Shown here in pieces: positions 11,862-23,966 of a stretch of 64,000 bases of DNA. Numbering within the stretch: the stretch's first letter is position 1; each line of letters starts with the position of its first letter. The notes below the pieces were generated by a model that saw nothing but the letters and a program-made list of their open reading frames with translations, was not told the DNA's origin and searched no databases. The stretch is from Halichoerus grypus (taxonomy: Eukaryota; Chordata; Mammalia; Carnivora; Phocidae): positions 130,493,966-130,557,965 of the forward strand of contig NC_135718.1 of the NCBI RefSeq assembly GCF_964656455.1, given 5' to 3'. The position numbers and the translations under genes were made by a program.

Positions 11862-12819
11862 CTTAAATTTTATTTTATGCTTTATCTTTTTATCGTCTTT
11901 TTAGAAAAAAAAATAAGCAGATACATATTTATCTTCGCATTTCCCTCCCTTTCTTAAATAAATGATAGCATATTAAACACACTTTTCCCTATCGTGTTTT
12001 TTCCACTTAATAGTAGAGATCACAACATAGGCACGTAGGATATATTTCAGATTCCTAGAACTGGGATTGCCAATCAAAGAGTGAGTGCATGCGTATTTTG
12101 ATAGACATTGCCACATTCCCCTTTACAAAGGTGGATTTTACCATTTCCTGCAGACACATTTTAACGTTAAAGCAAATGATTAAGTGAGATATGTTATCTG
12201 CACCGAGAAAGGTTAAATGGTTGCCCAGAAGGACTAGCACTGGGCTTGAACCCGTAAGTTCTAACTAGTAGTAACTTCTCCCCATTTTACAGATGAAGAA
12301 ACTGTGAGACATATGCAGGGAAGTGATCCACCCTAAATAACATAACAAATTAGAACTTCAAATCCATGTCCCCTGACCCTAAAATTAGATCTCCTTTCAA
12401 TGTTATAGATTTATTTATGGTGAACTCAGTTTGATTATCTGTAGGCGGGGAAGAAAAACCTAATAATAGTTCTCCTAAGTTAAGACAATTAATGAGATAA
12501 TTATGGGTAAATTCCCCCATGGGTATAGGAGAAATTCTCCAAGATACAGCTTAACTTCGTTAGGTGAACAGGGAATCAAGCAATTAGATTATGATGTCAG
12601 GGCACTAATAATGATCTTATGGATGAGAGAGACCACCAAAGTCTGACATGTTTAGGCACCTTGCAGAATTGCTCTTGTTTCTTGCACAGTGCCTTGAATT
12701 TCTTTAAACAAAGATGTCATTATGCTAAGCAAAACTTTCCAAATGGGTGTGGACAACGATGTAATTTCCCAGTGAATGAACAGACTGCAAACCACAAACC
12801 TTTTCTCTTTCTTTCCTAG
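11862..12819. other. Stretch without genes, before the candidate 5' exon
   Basis: 11880-12140 looks like an old unclassified retroelement (tttttccacttaatagtag, ggattgccaatcaaagag); a MIR follows. The pyrimidine tract of the 12820 acceptor is at its end. Confidence 0.55.
12268..12395 (-). mobile_element. MIR
   Basis: Reverse orientation: ccccattttacagatgaaga, then gaagtgatccaccctaa. Confidence 0.6.
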
Positions 12820-12964
12820 AGTGACCCTGGGGCTCTTTGTGCTTTTGCTTTGTGACAGGTTGATTGACTTATGTGCAGTTTGGGACCCTGGAGTTTTCCT
12901 TCCCGCTGCAGGCTGGAAGAGAGCCTCTGGTACCGCAAGAAGGAGGCTGAATGAGGCAGAGACG
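12820..12964 (+). other. Candidate noncoding 5' exon of NFASC
   Basis: A strong pyrimidine tract and acceptor (ttctctttctttcctag, ending 12819) is followed after 145 bases by a good donor (gacg|gtgagt). The segment has no coding similarity I recognise. An ATG at 12871 opens a 27-codon frame ending at TGA 12952-12954. A second ATG at 12951 overlaps that stop as ATGA; if spliced to 35841 it would end after five codons. A 5'UTR exon of NFASC is plausible because the 35841 exon needs an upstream partner, but a chance splice-site pair is also possible. Confidence 0.38.
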
Positions 12965-13849
12965 GTGAGTGGGGTGAGTGGGGCTTGGCCTGGTGCACGT
13001 GGCTCAGAGGTGGGGGTGGGGGGAGATTCTTGCCTCTCCCCTTCTCTTTGATGAGCCAAGGTTCTTTGGCTTCCCGAGTCCCATGAAAGGACATCTCCTT
13101 CCTTCTCCCTGGAGCTGGCCACAGTGCCAGACCTCCAGGCTCTCCTTTGCAAGGAGGCTTGCACTGGGGAAGCTTTCGCTCCTTTTCTCCAGCAGATGCA
13201 GTCAGTGGCATTAGTCCCAACTGTCACCTGAATTGAAAAATTGGGAAACAGCTTTGTGACCCGTACTCCCCGCCCCGCCCCACGTAGCTTGGCCTCCACA
13301 ACCTGGGAGCCTCCTGAGTGACAACCTCGGCATATGGGGGGCAGTCCAGAAAACCCCTCCTCTGGGCGGGGCATTGGACCCCAGCAGATGGACAGCTGTC
13401 CATGGCCCAGCCAGCAACCCGAGGCCCACATCACTAAAGCAGACCCTGTGTGCACGGTCTGCATTGTTCCATTCTCAGCTAGAATTTCCTGCAGCCTGCG
13501 GCTCCTGTTTTAGTCCCAGGCTGGGGTGGCAGGGGAGGAAACTCGGGAAGTGAAGGCTGCAGTTTTAATGGAGGAGGAGTCACTGGTGACAGATTACAAG
13601 CTAGCGGCCTGGAGGCCTGCACAGAGAAAGGTTTCCTTATTCCTGACTCTGGGCACCTCTGCTTCATGGCATTTTGTCTTTCTCCAGCCCCCTTTCCAGA
13701 TGTCTTCTGTTCTCCCAGGAGTTGGAGATGGGGCTGGGCCGAGGGGGGGGGGGGCGGGGGGCGTTGCTGGGGGCGGGATGCAGGGAGGGTGTTGAAGGGT
13801 GGGAGCAGAGCATGCTGATGACATGGATTTCGACATGGATTTCGGATCT
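12965..13849. other. GC-rich stretch
   Basis: Holds small CG-rich patches (for example 13260-13290) and a G run. A minus-strand open frame spans 12652-13464 but shows no known domain and crosses the candidate exon. Confidence 0.55.
13743..13790 (+). other. G-rich tract, G-quadruplex candidate
   Basis: A run of about 12 G, then groups of 6, 5, 3, 3 and 3 G separated by short loops. Confidence 0.6.
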
Positions 13850-14035
13850 GGACAAAATCCAGCTCTACTTGCTTGGTGACTTTAGGGGTGTTTCTGACTG
13901 CGCTAGGCCTGAGTTTCCAGGTTTATACAATGGGAATAATAATGGACGTCTTGTAAAGATTAAAGATTAAATGTAAAAAGAGCGCTGCATAGTGCCTGAC
14001 ACGTAGCAGGTGTTCAGTAAAGGAAAGTTATTATT
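13850..14035 (+). mobile_element. MIR
   Basis: The text cttggtgactttaggg, tacaatgggaataataatgg, then agtgcctgacacgtagcagg is a nearly complete MIR. Confidence 0.75.
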
Positions 14036-14649
14036 ATCTAGCCTACCAACAGAACTCAGATATACTTGTCTTATCAAGATAGTTTCTGTGTGGGCAAGCT
14101 CTTAAAACACTGTCAGGTTTCAGGGACTGCTTGGGAAATCCATCTGACCACAGGGCTTTTCACTGAATCATTGTTACTAAATACTGAACTTGAACATACA
14201 GCATGACCTTGGGGGTGGGAGGCACCATTCTTTTGTCTTACTGTTTTTGGAGGACCCTGATCGTAAAAGTGGTATACCAGGCTATTTCCATGGGCATGTA
14301 AAGATATGGAAAACAGCATGGGAACAGACCCCCGGGTCTGGGACAGAATCGGGAGGTAGTCAGCGTTGCGTTACAATGCCCCCTCTCTTGGTGCTTTTTC
14401 AGGTACCGTCCCTCCTGTCTGTCCCTGTACCCACTGGAGCCCCTCACTGCCCTCCCTGGACACCAGCGCTGTAGGTTGCCTCCCCAGACCCCCGCCTGAG
14501 GACACCCCCCCTTCTCAGGTGATAGCAGCACCACAGGCCGACGACACATCTGGCTGGCAGATCCCACGAGCAGTCACTCCCACGAGCAAACTTGTGCTGG
14601 CTTGCACCTCTGAACACTGCCAACCTAACCAGCAATCCCTAATATGGGT

Positions 14650-14800
14650 TCAGAGCTTTATTTTTATAGTGCATCCATTTAATTATGTCATTTGACTTTT
14701 ATGACCATTCTGTGGTACGAGCAAGGCTAGGGTCTTCATTCCATTTGACTGAGGAATATACTGAGACTCAAGAAATCCACAAAATTCATTAGCAGCGGAA
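14650..14800 (-). mobile_element. MIR or related tRNA-derived SINE
   Basis: Reverse text tttgacttttatgaccattc then tgactgaggaatatactgag. Confidence 0.5.
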
Positions 14801-15059
14801 CCCATCCTAGAAGTGAGATGCCCTGAATTACAGGCTGTTTTTCTTGCCGTGACACCACATGGCCTCCTCCCCCAATCTCAGGCACCAGCACATCATGAGA
14901 GGTCAATGGGTCAGAGGACTTTCAGACACACAGAGAAGCCTTCAAAAAGAAAAAAAAAGAGTGCGGAGAGTACATATGAGCAGGCCCATATGGCTATTGA
15001 GGGAACAATGAGTTCTGAGAGAAGGGGAGCTGATCCTGGGTTCTTTAGGGTGTGATAAT

Positions 15060-15290
15060 CATCATCCTTATAATAATCCACATTCTGAGTGCTCCCCATA
15101 TGCACCAGGTGCTGTGCTCTGTTCTTGACGTTGCTCTCCCATGTAATCCTCACAACACACCTATGAGATAGGGCCCGTTATTGCTCACATGCTGCTGGTG
15201 ACAGAAATACAGAAAGATGAAGGCCTGTGCCCAAAGCTGGATATCTAAGAAAGTGCCAGGCCTTGAATCTGAAGCCCAGCAGTCCAGCCC
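15060..15290 (-). mobile_element. MIR or related element
   Basis: The text ccaggtgctgtgctctgttc, atgtaatcctcacaacac, then caggccttgaatctgaag matches reverse MIR. Confidence 0.6.
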
Positions 15291-15299
15291 TGAACAGTT

Positions 15300-17058
15300 G
15301 GGTTTGGGGTGGCCACTCCCAAGTCTTCCTGGAAACTCTGGGTAACCTTCTCTCGGCCCGCCTCCAGCCAGGTTCTAGGTGGGAATCTGATTTCAGAAGC
15401 CTCAAGGGGCCAGTCCTCTGTTTGCCCTCCTTCCCTCTGGCTCTTCCCCTTTTGTTGTGAGACCACTGCCATCTGGAGCTGCCCCAGGCATCTGCTCTCA
15501 GCACACTCCTCCCTCCCCCGTGAGGCACCTTCCCCGCTCAGCCTAATCTCTCCCCTCCTCCTCTCCCCCACCCCAGGGCTGCGGCTCCGGGTCCTCACGA
15601 GGCACTTGGAGCAGACACCTGCCCTCTGATGCAAGGCAGAGAAACCCCCCAGTTCCCCAGGCCTTCCGCTTCCCAGATGGATCCATTCGGTTAATTGCAC
15701 TCACACTCCTAAGCCCTTCTGCCTGTTGTGGAGAAGCTGGGCCTCCTCTGTCCAGAAACATTCTAACAGGCCACCTCGGACAACGCGAGCTCAGGACGCA
15801 CGGCTGTGGGTTGCTGGAGAGGGGCCGGGGAGCTTCATTAGGAGCTGTTTTGCATCTCCACCCCCTGCCCCAAGACTGATTCCCGGGCCCTGAGGCAGCA
15901 CCCATGCTTAGCCACCTTCTCCTGGGGTGCTGAGATCTGCAGGCTATAGGTGTGGGGACGTGGTAGCTGCAGCAGCGAAGTCGGTGACAGAGACACCCCT
16001 AACAGCTGTCTACCTCGTTTCTCCCGAAGTGATGCAATCTCTTCTCCACCCCTCGGCCTTTGCTGCCGCCCCGAGAAACCCACCTTTTTAGCAGAAGCGG
16101 GGCTGGTGAGTGTGAGACAGCAAGTCACCCCTGAGTTTCTATTTCTAACAAGAGAACCGCATCTCTAGCCAAGAGAGAGGCGGTTCTACTTGCGGATGGA
16201 TGCGCTTCTCAGGGCATAGGACGCAGAGCTTCCCTCTGCACCGCTGGAGCCGGTCTCTGGTGTAAGCACTGTGGCTGCCAGCACTTTGCACCAGACTCGC
16301 AGACACATGGCGCATCTTCTAACGCAGGCAGCCACCTTCCCTGTCTGTGCCACCTCCCCTCCTCCAGGCTCCTGTATTTTCACACCCCCAGCCTGCAGAA
16401 GCCTGCGGGATGGCAGTTGGATCCAGACTGATGTCTGTCTAGGGTGTAAATGGAGGGGGCTGGAGGGGGGTGGCAGAAGCCACTCCCTCTTGCTGTCTTA
16501 GTCCTTTCCTCCCAGTGCCCCTTTATCAGTCCGACGGGAATTTTTAAAAATGCAACTGGGGATGTGCTATCCTTGGAATATCAGCGGCTACACCAGTAAG
16601 GAGAGCAGGATGGAAGTTACCTCCGAAGAACTGACGCGGCTCTCCCTCTCTGGGGCTGACTCTGGCCAGGCGCAGTTGACATCACAGGTCATGGGGCGTT
16701 GGTGGAAGGAGCTGACATGAATAAAGGGTAGGGGTCTCCAGCAGTGTGAAGTGCTTGGGTTAAGGAGACCCTGGCAGAAGCAGGAAAGAGGAGAACCCAG
16801 AGCTGCTTTGGCTGGTCTGGGATCTTACAGGAGCCTCCCTTTCTCTCTGGTCTGAAGTAGACAATGCCTATGCAGATAACCGTATGTTGGTTTTAAGAGT
16901 GAATAGTAACTCCTTGGCCACAAAGCCAACGTTTGGTTATTTGCACAGGCGTCGTGCATTTTGTAGATCTACAAAGTAGACTTGTAGATTCGAAAGCCCA
17001 GCTCATCCCAAACCATGTAACAGTGCAGTACACCAGCTGTAACTTGGGGGATAGGAGA
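15300..17058. other. GC-rich stretch without genes
   Basis: Several overlapping open frames on both strands, none with recognisable protein features. No repeat identified. Confidence 0.55.
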
Positions 17059-17075
17059 AAGGACCAGTGGTTTTT

Positions 17076-18079
17076 TTTTTAATTTTTTATTGTTATGTTA
17101 ATCACCATACATTACATCATTAGTTTTTGATGTAGTGTTCCATGATTCATTGTTTGTGCATAACACCCAGTGCTCCATGCAGTGCATGCCCTCCTCAATA
17201 CCCATCACCAGGCTAACCCATCCTCCCACCCCCCTCCCCTCTAAAACCCTCAGTTTGTTTTTCAGAGTCCATCATCTCTCATGGTTCGTCTTCCCCTCTG
17301 ATTTCCCCCCTTCATTCTTACCCTCCTGCTATCTTCTTTTTTTTTTTTCTTAACATATATTGCATTATTTGTTTCAGAGGTACAGATCTGTGATTCAACA
17401 GTCTTGCACAATTCACAGCGCTCACCATAGCACATACCCTCCGCAGTGTCTATCACCCAGCCACCCCATCCCTCCCACCCCACCCCCCACTCCAGCAACC
17501 CTCAGTTTGTTTCCTGAGATTAAGAATTCCTCATATCAGTGAGGTCATATGATACATGTCTTTCTCTGATTGACTTATTTCGCTCAGCATAACATCCTCC
17601 AGTTCCATCCACGTCGTTGCAAATGGCAAGATCTCATTCCTTTTGATGGCTGCATAATATTCCATTGTATATATATACCACATCTTCTTTATCCATTCAT
17701 CTGTCAATGGACATCTTGGCTCTTTCCACAGTTTGGCTATTGTGGACATTGCTGCTATAAAACTTTGGGGTGCATGTACCCCTTCAGATCCCTACATTTG
17801 TATCTTTGGGGTAAATACCCAGTAGTGCAATTGCTGGATCGTATGGTAGCTCTATTTTCAACTTTTTGAGGAACCTCCATACTGTTTTCCAGAGTGGTTG
17901 CACCAGCTTGCGTTCCCACCAACAGTGTAGGAGGGCTCCCCTTTCTCCGCATCCCCGCCAACATCTGTCGTTTCCTCACTTGTTAATTTTAGCCATTCTG
18001 ACTGGTGTGAGGTGGTATCTCATTGAGGTTTTGATTTGGATTTCCCTGATGCTGAGTGATGTTGAGCACTTTTTCATGT
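17076..18079 (-). mobile_element. 5'-truncated carnivoran L1 (ORF2 end and 3'UTR)
   Basis: On the minus strand this encodes the L1 ORF2 C-terminal region: the frame at 17531-17749 contains KEPRCPLTDEWIKKMWYIY and TMEYYAAIKRNEI, and 17755-17979 contains GYMHPKVL in another frame. It is followed by a 3'UTR and a poly-A run, seen as T on the + strand from 17071. Perfect 16-bp target-site duplications aggaccagtggttttt lie at 17060-17075 and 18080-18095. About 1.0 kb of the ~6-kb element remains. It is much less diverged than the other L1 pieces in the window. Confidence 0.93.
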
Positions 18080-18109
18080 AGGACCAGTGGTTTTTGAATG
18101 CCAGGCCTT

Positions 18110-18390
18110 GGGTTAGATGCTGTACATAAACTTTAGCTCACTAATTGATGTAAAATGAATTGACTCAAAACAATCCATTTAATTCATAATCATTGCAACA
18201 ACCTTTTAGTAAGTGTCTTCATCCCACTCTTAAAGACAAGAAAACTGAGGCTCTAGGAGAGAGTAAACACATTGTTGAAAACCACACAGCAGGTGGATGG
18301 CCGAGGGGGTGTCAAAGCCTGGGTGTGTGGCTCCAAGCCCATGACCTTGGCACATGCCAGAGGCATTCTGTGTCACTTCCTCTCGAAGCC
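18110..18390 (-). mobile_element. MIR
   Basis: The text aatcattgcaacaacctttt, agaaaactgaggctctagg, then accacacagcaggtgg is reverse MIR. Confidence 0.65.
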
Positions 18391-19205
18391 ACATCTCTGA
18401 ATCTATGTCTGGTGTGTTTCCCCTGGTCTGCATGATGTCCTAAGGAGTTCATTGTTCACCTCTATTGATTAAACCCAGCCCTGTTTGGCTTTGAACAAAC
18501 AGGCTCTTGATCCTGTGAAGGACACAGGAAAGAAGTAGAAGCCACCCTCCCCGCCCTCAGGAAGCTCACAGTCTGATTAAGGGGCTGAAGGTCCTCTCTC
18601 CTGCATCCTAAACAAGCTTCTCTTCTAACCTTGTCCCTCTTTTTTTCCTGTTTGAGCTCAGTCTTTTCAAAAGCTTATGCTTTTCAAATGGCTTCAGAAC
18701 CCTCGTCTGTGAAACCAGGCTTAGAATCCCACAAACAGAGGACAGAGTAAGCAGCTTAACATGAGTGATGTTGTGAGCAGATGGATCCAGATGGTAGGTC
18801 CTCGGATGGACAGTGGGCTGGACTCCAAATGGGGCACCCCACTCAGGGAACCTGGGAGCCCACCGGTCAGTGCCTGTTGTAGGAAGCTGCATTTGAAAGA
18901 AAGATGACTAGGGCTTAGATATACAGTGGTCTTCCTTTAGGAAAGCTTCTGAGAGGGGTTGAGTTTCCTACCTGTTCTCTCTGTAGCATGCTCTCTGTAC
19001 AGCATTTGCAATTTACTATGGATTGAGGGACAGAACTGTGACTTGCCAAAGGTGGCATATACAAACTCGTAGCCCTCTGTCGTTTGTTTTAAATCAATAT
19101 CCAATATATGAAAGTTCCAAGTCCCCAAACCAAATTCTTCCTTAAACTTTTCAACTGACAAATTTTACAATTATCTTCATTTTAACAAGAATTTGTTGGA
19201 TCCCA
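18391..19205. other. Stretch without genes
   Basis: Nothing recognised apart from AT-rich sequence toward the SINE complex at 19208. Confidence 0.55.
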
Positions 19206-19284
19206 TTAAGAAACTTAGTTCAAAAATAAATAAATAAATCTTTTTAAAAAAGAAAAGAAAGAAAGAAACTGACTTAGTTCAGTG

Positions 19285-19451
19285 GGGTGCCTGTATGGTT
19301 CAGTCAGTTGAGCTCTTGGTTTCGGCTCAGGTCAGGTCATGATCTCAGGGTCCTCTGCTTGAGGATTCTCTCCCTCTGCCCCTCCTTGTGGGAAAGTGTG
19401 CACTCTCTCTCTTTCTTTCTACCTATAATAAATAAATAAATCTTAAAAAAA
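19285..19451 (+). mobile_element. Can-SINE with an extra SINE tail on its 5' side
   Basis: A short, diverged copy (ggggtgcctgtatggttcag). The expected duplication aagaaacttagttca follows it (19452-19466). Before it lie aagaaactgacttagttca (19263-19281), a stand-alone SINE tail (aaataaataaataaatc, 19223-19262) and another aagaaacttagttca (19208-19222). Confidence 0.9.
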
Positions 19452-19579
19452 AAGAAACTTAGTTCATTAAATCCCTTTCAACATTTGAAACTGTTTGTAA
19501 ATTTTATCATTCACTTTCCATTTTGAAATATCACAGTTCTCTAACAAAGCCTTCCCATTCCTTATGTAATTCTTTTTTC

Positions 19580-20125
19580 TTACTGATATTTTAAATAACA
19601 GCTGTATTGAGATATAATTCCCATACCATCACCACAGTTAATTTTAGAACATTTTCATTGCCTTTGCCCTCCAACCACCAAAAGCCCCATAGCCATTAGG
19701 GGTCCCTCCCCTTCCGCCACTGTGCTCTTCCTCTAGCCCTAGACAATACTGATCTACTTTCTACCTCTATAGATATACCTACTCTGGACATTTTATATTA
19801 ATGGGACTATGCAATATGTGATCTTTTACGACTGGCTTCTTTCACTTCGCACAATGTTTTCAAGGTGCGTCCATGTTGTAGCATGCCTCTGCACCTCACC
19901 CCTTTTTATGGCTGAGCAGTATTGCATTATATAGATGTACCACATTTTATTTATCCATCCATCAGGTGATGGACATTTGAGTCATTCCACTTCCTGGCGA
20001 TTTTCAGTTACACTGCCGTGAACATTCCTGTGCAGATTTTCCTGTGGACATATGTCTTCCGTTCTCTTTGTACCTACCCAGGAGGGGCATTGCTGGGTCA
20101 TGGGATCACTCTGTGTCACCTTCTG
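19580..20125 (-). mobile_element. Old L1 fragment
   Basis: The + strand shows reverse-complement L1 3' text: agctgtattgagatataattc, then gactggcttctttcactt, then tttatttatccatccatc. Diverged and without an open frame; ends are approximate. Confidence 0.82.
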
Positions 20126-21164
20126 AAGGACCCTATGTCTTTTCATACTAAATGCAAGCCTCTCTTTCTGGCCTTCTACCTTCCATGTCCATCTTTTCTT
20201 CCTCCTGGGTCCCTCCTCCTTACCCTACCCAAACCTTGGACCCCACCCTTGGAGACCTGTCACATAGGATTATGATCACTTCCCCTCCAGCCTTATGCTC
20301 AGCCACTTTCCCTTAATGACAAGCCCCAGGGAGACAGCTGCTGCTACTGTGGATGTCTTCCCCACCCCCTCAGCAAGGGGGTGGGGGCCTCACAACCCTC
20401 TCTCTCCAGCTGTGAAGAAAGATGTGCGCCTAATTGCTGTGAAACTTTGTCCCTGAGGGTAGAAGACAGGAAGCCAGACAGTGAGAAGCTAGGTTGCTGA
20501 ATTGGAAAGAGGTGGAACTCCTTTCTCCTTCCTGGAGGTGCCAGAATTCCTCCCCAAGGGGGTTATTCCCTACCCGGCCTCCCAGGCCACCTTTCCTGGC
20601 GTCAGTTTGGTTTATGCTAATGGCTCCGAGGTGGGGGCTGTCCATATATGTTAGCTTCTGTTTCCTTTACAATCTGCTTTACCTGCTAATCTTTATACAG
20701 AAGGAGACTGGCCAGAGCTCAGTTAACCACAAGCAGGGCCAGTGAGTGGAGCCTGACACATGGAAATTCACAGATAGCCACAAACCTTAGTTAAGCCAGT
20801 CCCTGCACAGCATGTTAGCCCCGCTAGTCCTCAGCTACACTGACAACATTGGAGAGCCTATCCCATCCCACGTCTGTTTCCGAGCCCTGCCTCCTAGAGG
20901 ATGAACGAATAAGCCATAATAATAGGGGGAGGAAACGTGCAGCCCCAAAGAACTTCAGAAAGCTGGCTGGATTGTAGCACCGGCATTGTCCTTCCCCGCA
21001 TGGCCAGCAAACCGCTGGCCCATTGGGAGCTGTCAGCAGGACCAGGCTATGGACCAGGCCACCTGTATACTTTGGGCTTCCCTGCCAGGCCAGGCTAAGA
21101 TGGGCCAGGCTCCAGCTGGCCCGGATGAGATGATGGAGAGATGAGATGATACAGCAACCGCACT

Positions 21165-21265
21165 TCCTCCACGTATCAGGCTATATGTACAAGGATGTTC
21201 ATTGTGGCGTTATTGTAATGGAGAAAAAATAAGGAAGAACAACCTAAAAAGGTCTTTGACAAGGA
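21165..21265 (+). mobile_element. Short L1-like 3' fragment
   Basis: The text acaaggatgttcattgtggcg followed by attgtaatggag and aacaacctaaaaagg resembles the sense L1 region seen at 8500-8700. Short, so tentative. Confidence 0.5.
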
Positions 21266-22692
21266 GATGGCTAAAAGCTGTGTGGTAGACCCTCACGGTG
21301 CAGTTAGGAAAGAGAATCACTGCAGGCCTCCGTGTCCAAGCTCCATTGGCTTGGTGACCCAACCACTTATGCTGTGGCAGTCAGATGAGGGCACTGCCCC
21401 GCCCCCCTGGAAGTGGCTACACTCTCTTGGTGGGTGCAGCCTTCTTGTGGGGCCCCAGCCTGCCTGGTGGCTTATGAATACCAGGGTGCCCTGTAAGTAC
21501 TTTGTGCCCTTGTAGAGCCTGGTGCGAAAAGTAGATATTCACTAGATATTCGTGGCTGTCCCCTTGAGGGAAGGGCCTCTTCCCCCTTTCTTCTCTTCCA
21601 TTCTCTCCCTCCCTCAACCCAGCTTAATAAATAGCCAAGTGGTTCAGGTTTCAACCCAATATTAGTTCTAGGTGTTGAGCAGGAAGCAGCTGTTTTCAGC
21701 CAAATCCTTAATCTTAAACCCAGGTGTCCCCCTTAGCTCCCTCCCCAGGTGGGAATCAAGGGCCACCTGATACAGTTGTTCCCCCATCCCCCACTCCTGC
21801 TGAGCCCTGTGGCCTCTAAACTTAGCTGAGGCAAGAAGAGGAGGGGCTGGGTCTGCTGGGTGCCTGTGCTTGCCACTGCCACCAAATGGATCACTAACAA
21901 CGGTTAAACACAGCCCCTTACTCCTCCCAGTTCTCTCCCTGTGACAATGAAAGGGAGCCAAGGCTGTAACAGCCACTGAGCAGATGGAGACCACCCCCCT
22001 CCAACCCTGAGAAGGGAGGTGGGGGAAGGGGGGAGTCGAAACCCATATACTGGGTTTCCTTGGCTATTGGAAAAATCCTACAAGGCAACTGTTTCAACTC
22101 CACGAAGGCGAGGAAGCTGGGTCTCTCTCCTCCTGGGACTGGGGAGAGGCCAGCGTCTAGAAGCAGGCTGGTGAGTGATTTCTTAGGCTGTCAAGCCCTG
22201 GTGCCCCAGAGGGTTTGGTGTAGTTGCAGATAGCACTTTAGAGTGGGAGGTGGGGGCATTGTGTGGGCAGACACTTTCTTAAAGATGCTGAGACATGCGG
22301 TCATTCCGTGGGGGTGAGGAGGGGGATGTGGGGAGATGTAATCTTTTGGCAAGTGTTCCCAGAAGAGGAAGCCAAGGACTCCTCCCTGCTGCTCCCCTTT
22401 CTACGCTTGTCTTACTCCAGAGATCCTTCTGTCTTTCTCCTCCTTGCTTGGTGTTCTGTCTCTGGGACAGGCTGATGATTGTCAGTAGGGGGCATTTCCA
22501 GTTTCCTAGGAAACCCACCCCCTGGCCTTCAGATGCCCGTGAGCAGAGGGAGCGGAGCAGGCTCGGGTCACCATCTGTTGCATCGTTTATTCCTTGGCAT
22601 GAGAGAGATGGAAGGGAGGTGGCGGTGGGGATCAAAGAACAGGAGGGGGAATGGGGAGGAAGGTCCGCTGTAGCGCCCAGGGCAGTCCCTGT

Positions 22693-22770
22693 GCTGCAGG
22701 TGGACTTCAGGACCCAGGACAGCTACACCAAGCTGCAGGTGTACTTCAGGACGCAGGACAGCTACAAGGA
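22693..22770 (+). repeat. Two-copy 39-bp tandem repeat
   Basis: Units start at 22693 and 22732 with gctgcaggtg(g/t)acttcagg. They differ at a few bases, mostly near the end of the unit. Both units translate without a stop, but no gene is recognisable around them. Confidence 0.85.
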
Positions 22771-23756
22771 AGCCCTGAGGATGAGGGAGTAGGCAGGCTG
22801 GGAATGGATGGGATAGCAGTTCTGGGACTAGTGCTTGGCGCCGCTGAGTCCCTGGATTCTGAGACCAGTCTGTGGGATAGAGAAAACAGGGTAGCCCTGA
22901 CAAATCAGACAGAAAGCTCTGAGGAGGGGGTTGGGGAGAGGATTTCAGAAAAAAGGAGATGAGAGTGTCTGCTGAGAGGGTGCTGGATAGATGCTCCTAT
23001 TCGGTTATTGCTGTTGTTTTCATGACTCAGGCTTATACTGTAACAATGGCTTTGTCATATGTGATATTAACCAAGGATTTATAATATACTGATTTGCTGA
23101 TGGGATAAATATCTCCCAGTAATAGGAAATATCTGATCAGATGGCTGTTCACTCATCCCACACATATTTTTTTATACTGTCTCACTACAGAGGGAGGCAA
23201 GACATGGACTCTGAGCTCAAGAAGTTCAGAGTTTGATGCAGGAGACAGACATGGGAATCCCATGGGCAGGAAGAAATGACTGCTGGAACAGAGTTGGTGG
23301 CATCCTGGGGAATACAAGGGAAATGCAGGCTACTATTGGCGGGAAAGCAGTGTCAGTGTTGGGGTGGGGAGCAGGAGTCACCGTTCAGGGCCTTGGTGAA
23401 GAAGGGGATCTGCACTGGAGAGAAGTAAGGGAATAGCATTTCTGGCCTAGGAAAGCAGGAGCAAAGGTGGCCGAAGGTACAGAAGGCACTTGGCCTGTTT
23501 GGGGAGTGGCGTAGGGCCTAGCGCTGGACCGGGTCCTGCTGGAGGAGAGGCTGCATGGGGCAGGAGCCAGATCACAGGGGCTTGAGTGTTGGCCACAGAG
23601 TGCAGGCCAGCTCTGTGACCACTTTCTCTGCCCAGACAGATATGATAGAGATGACCACAGGCAAGACATACACTGGCTCTTTGTCTCTTCTTCAAAAAAG
23701 AAAACGGGAAGTGAGTGAGAATGTGGTTATTATAGTGGGAACCCGAGCCACTGAAT

Positions 23757-23966
23757 TTTTTTTAAGATTTATTTATTTATTTTAGAGAAAGAACAAAGGG
23801 AAATGGGGGCCGGGGCGGGGAGAAAGAAAGAATCTCAAGCAGACTCCCTGCTGAGCGCAGAGCCTGAAGCTGGGCTCAATCTGATTACCCTGAGATCATG
23901 ACCTGAGCTGAAATCAAAAGTCGGATGCTTAACTGACTGAACCACCTAGGCGCCCCCCTCCCCCTG
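23757..23966 (-). mobile_element. Can-SINE
   Basis: Reverse-complement copy from poly-T to the head ctgaaccacctaggcgccccc. Flanks gccactgaattt and cccactgattta are probably a diverged duplication. Confidence 0.92.

Larger units (their letters stand above)
20126..23756. other. Long GC-rich stretch without genes
   Basis: Contains a short L1-like fragment (21165-21265), the 39-bp tandem repeat (22693) and possibly a degraded L2/MIR piece near 23150-23240. The 165-codon frame at 22295-22792 is not recognisable as a protein. Confidence 0.55.

Noticed and set aside
12652..13464. 270-codon minus-strand open frame
   Set aside because: Low-complexity, Gly/Ser/Arg/Pro-rich translation in GC-rich DNA; overlaps other frames and shows no domain or splice support.
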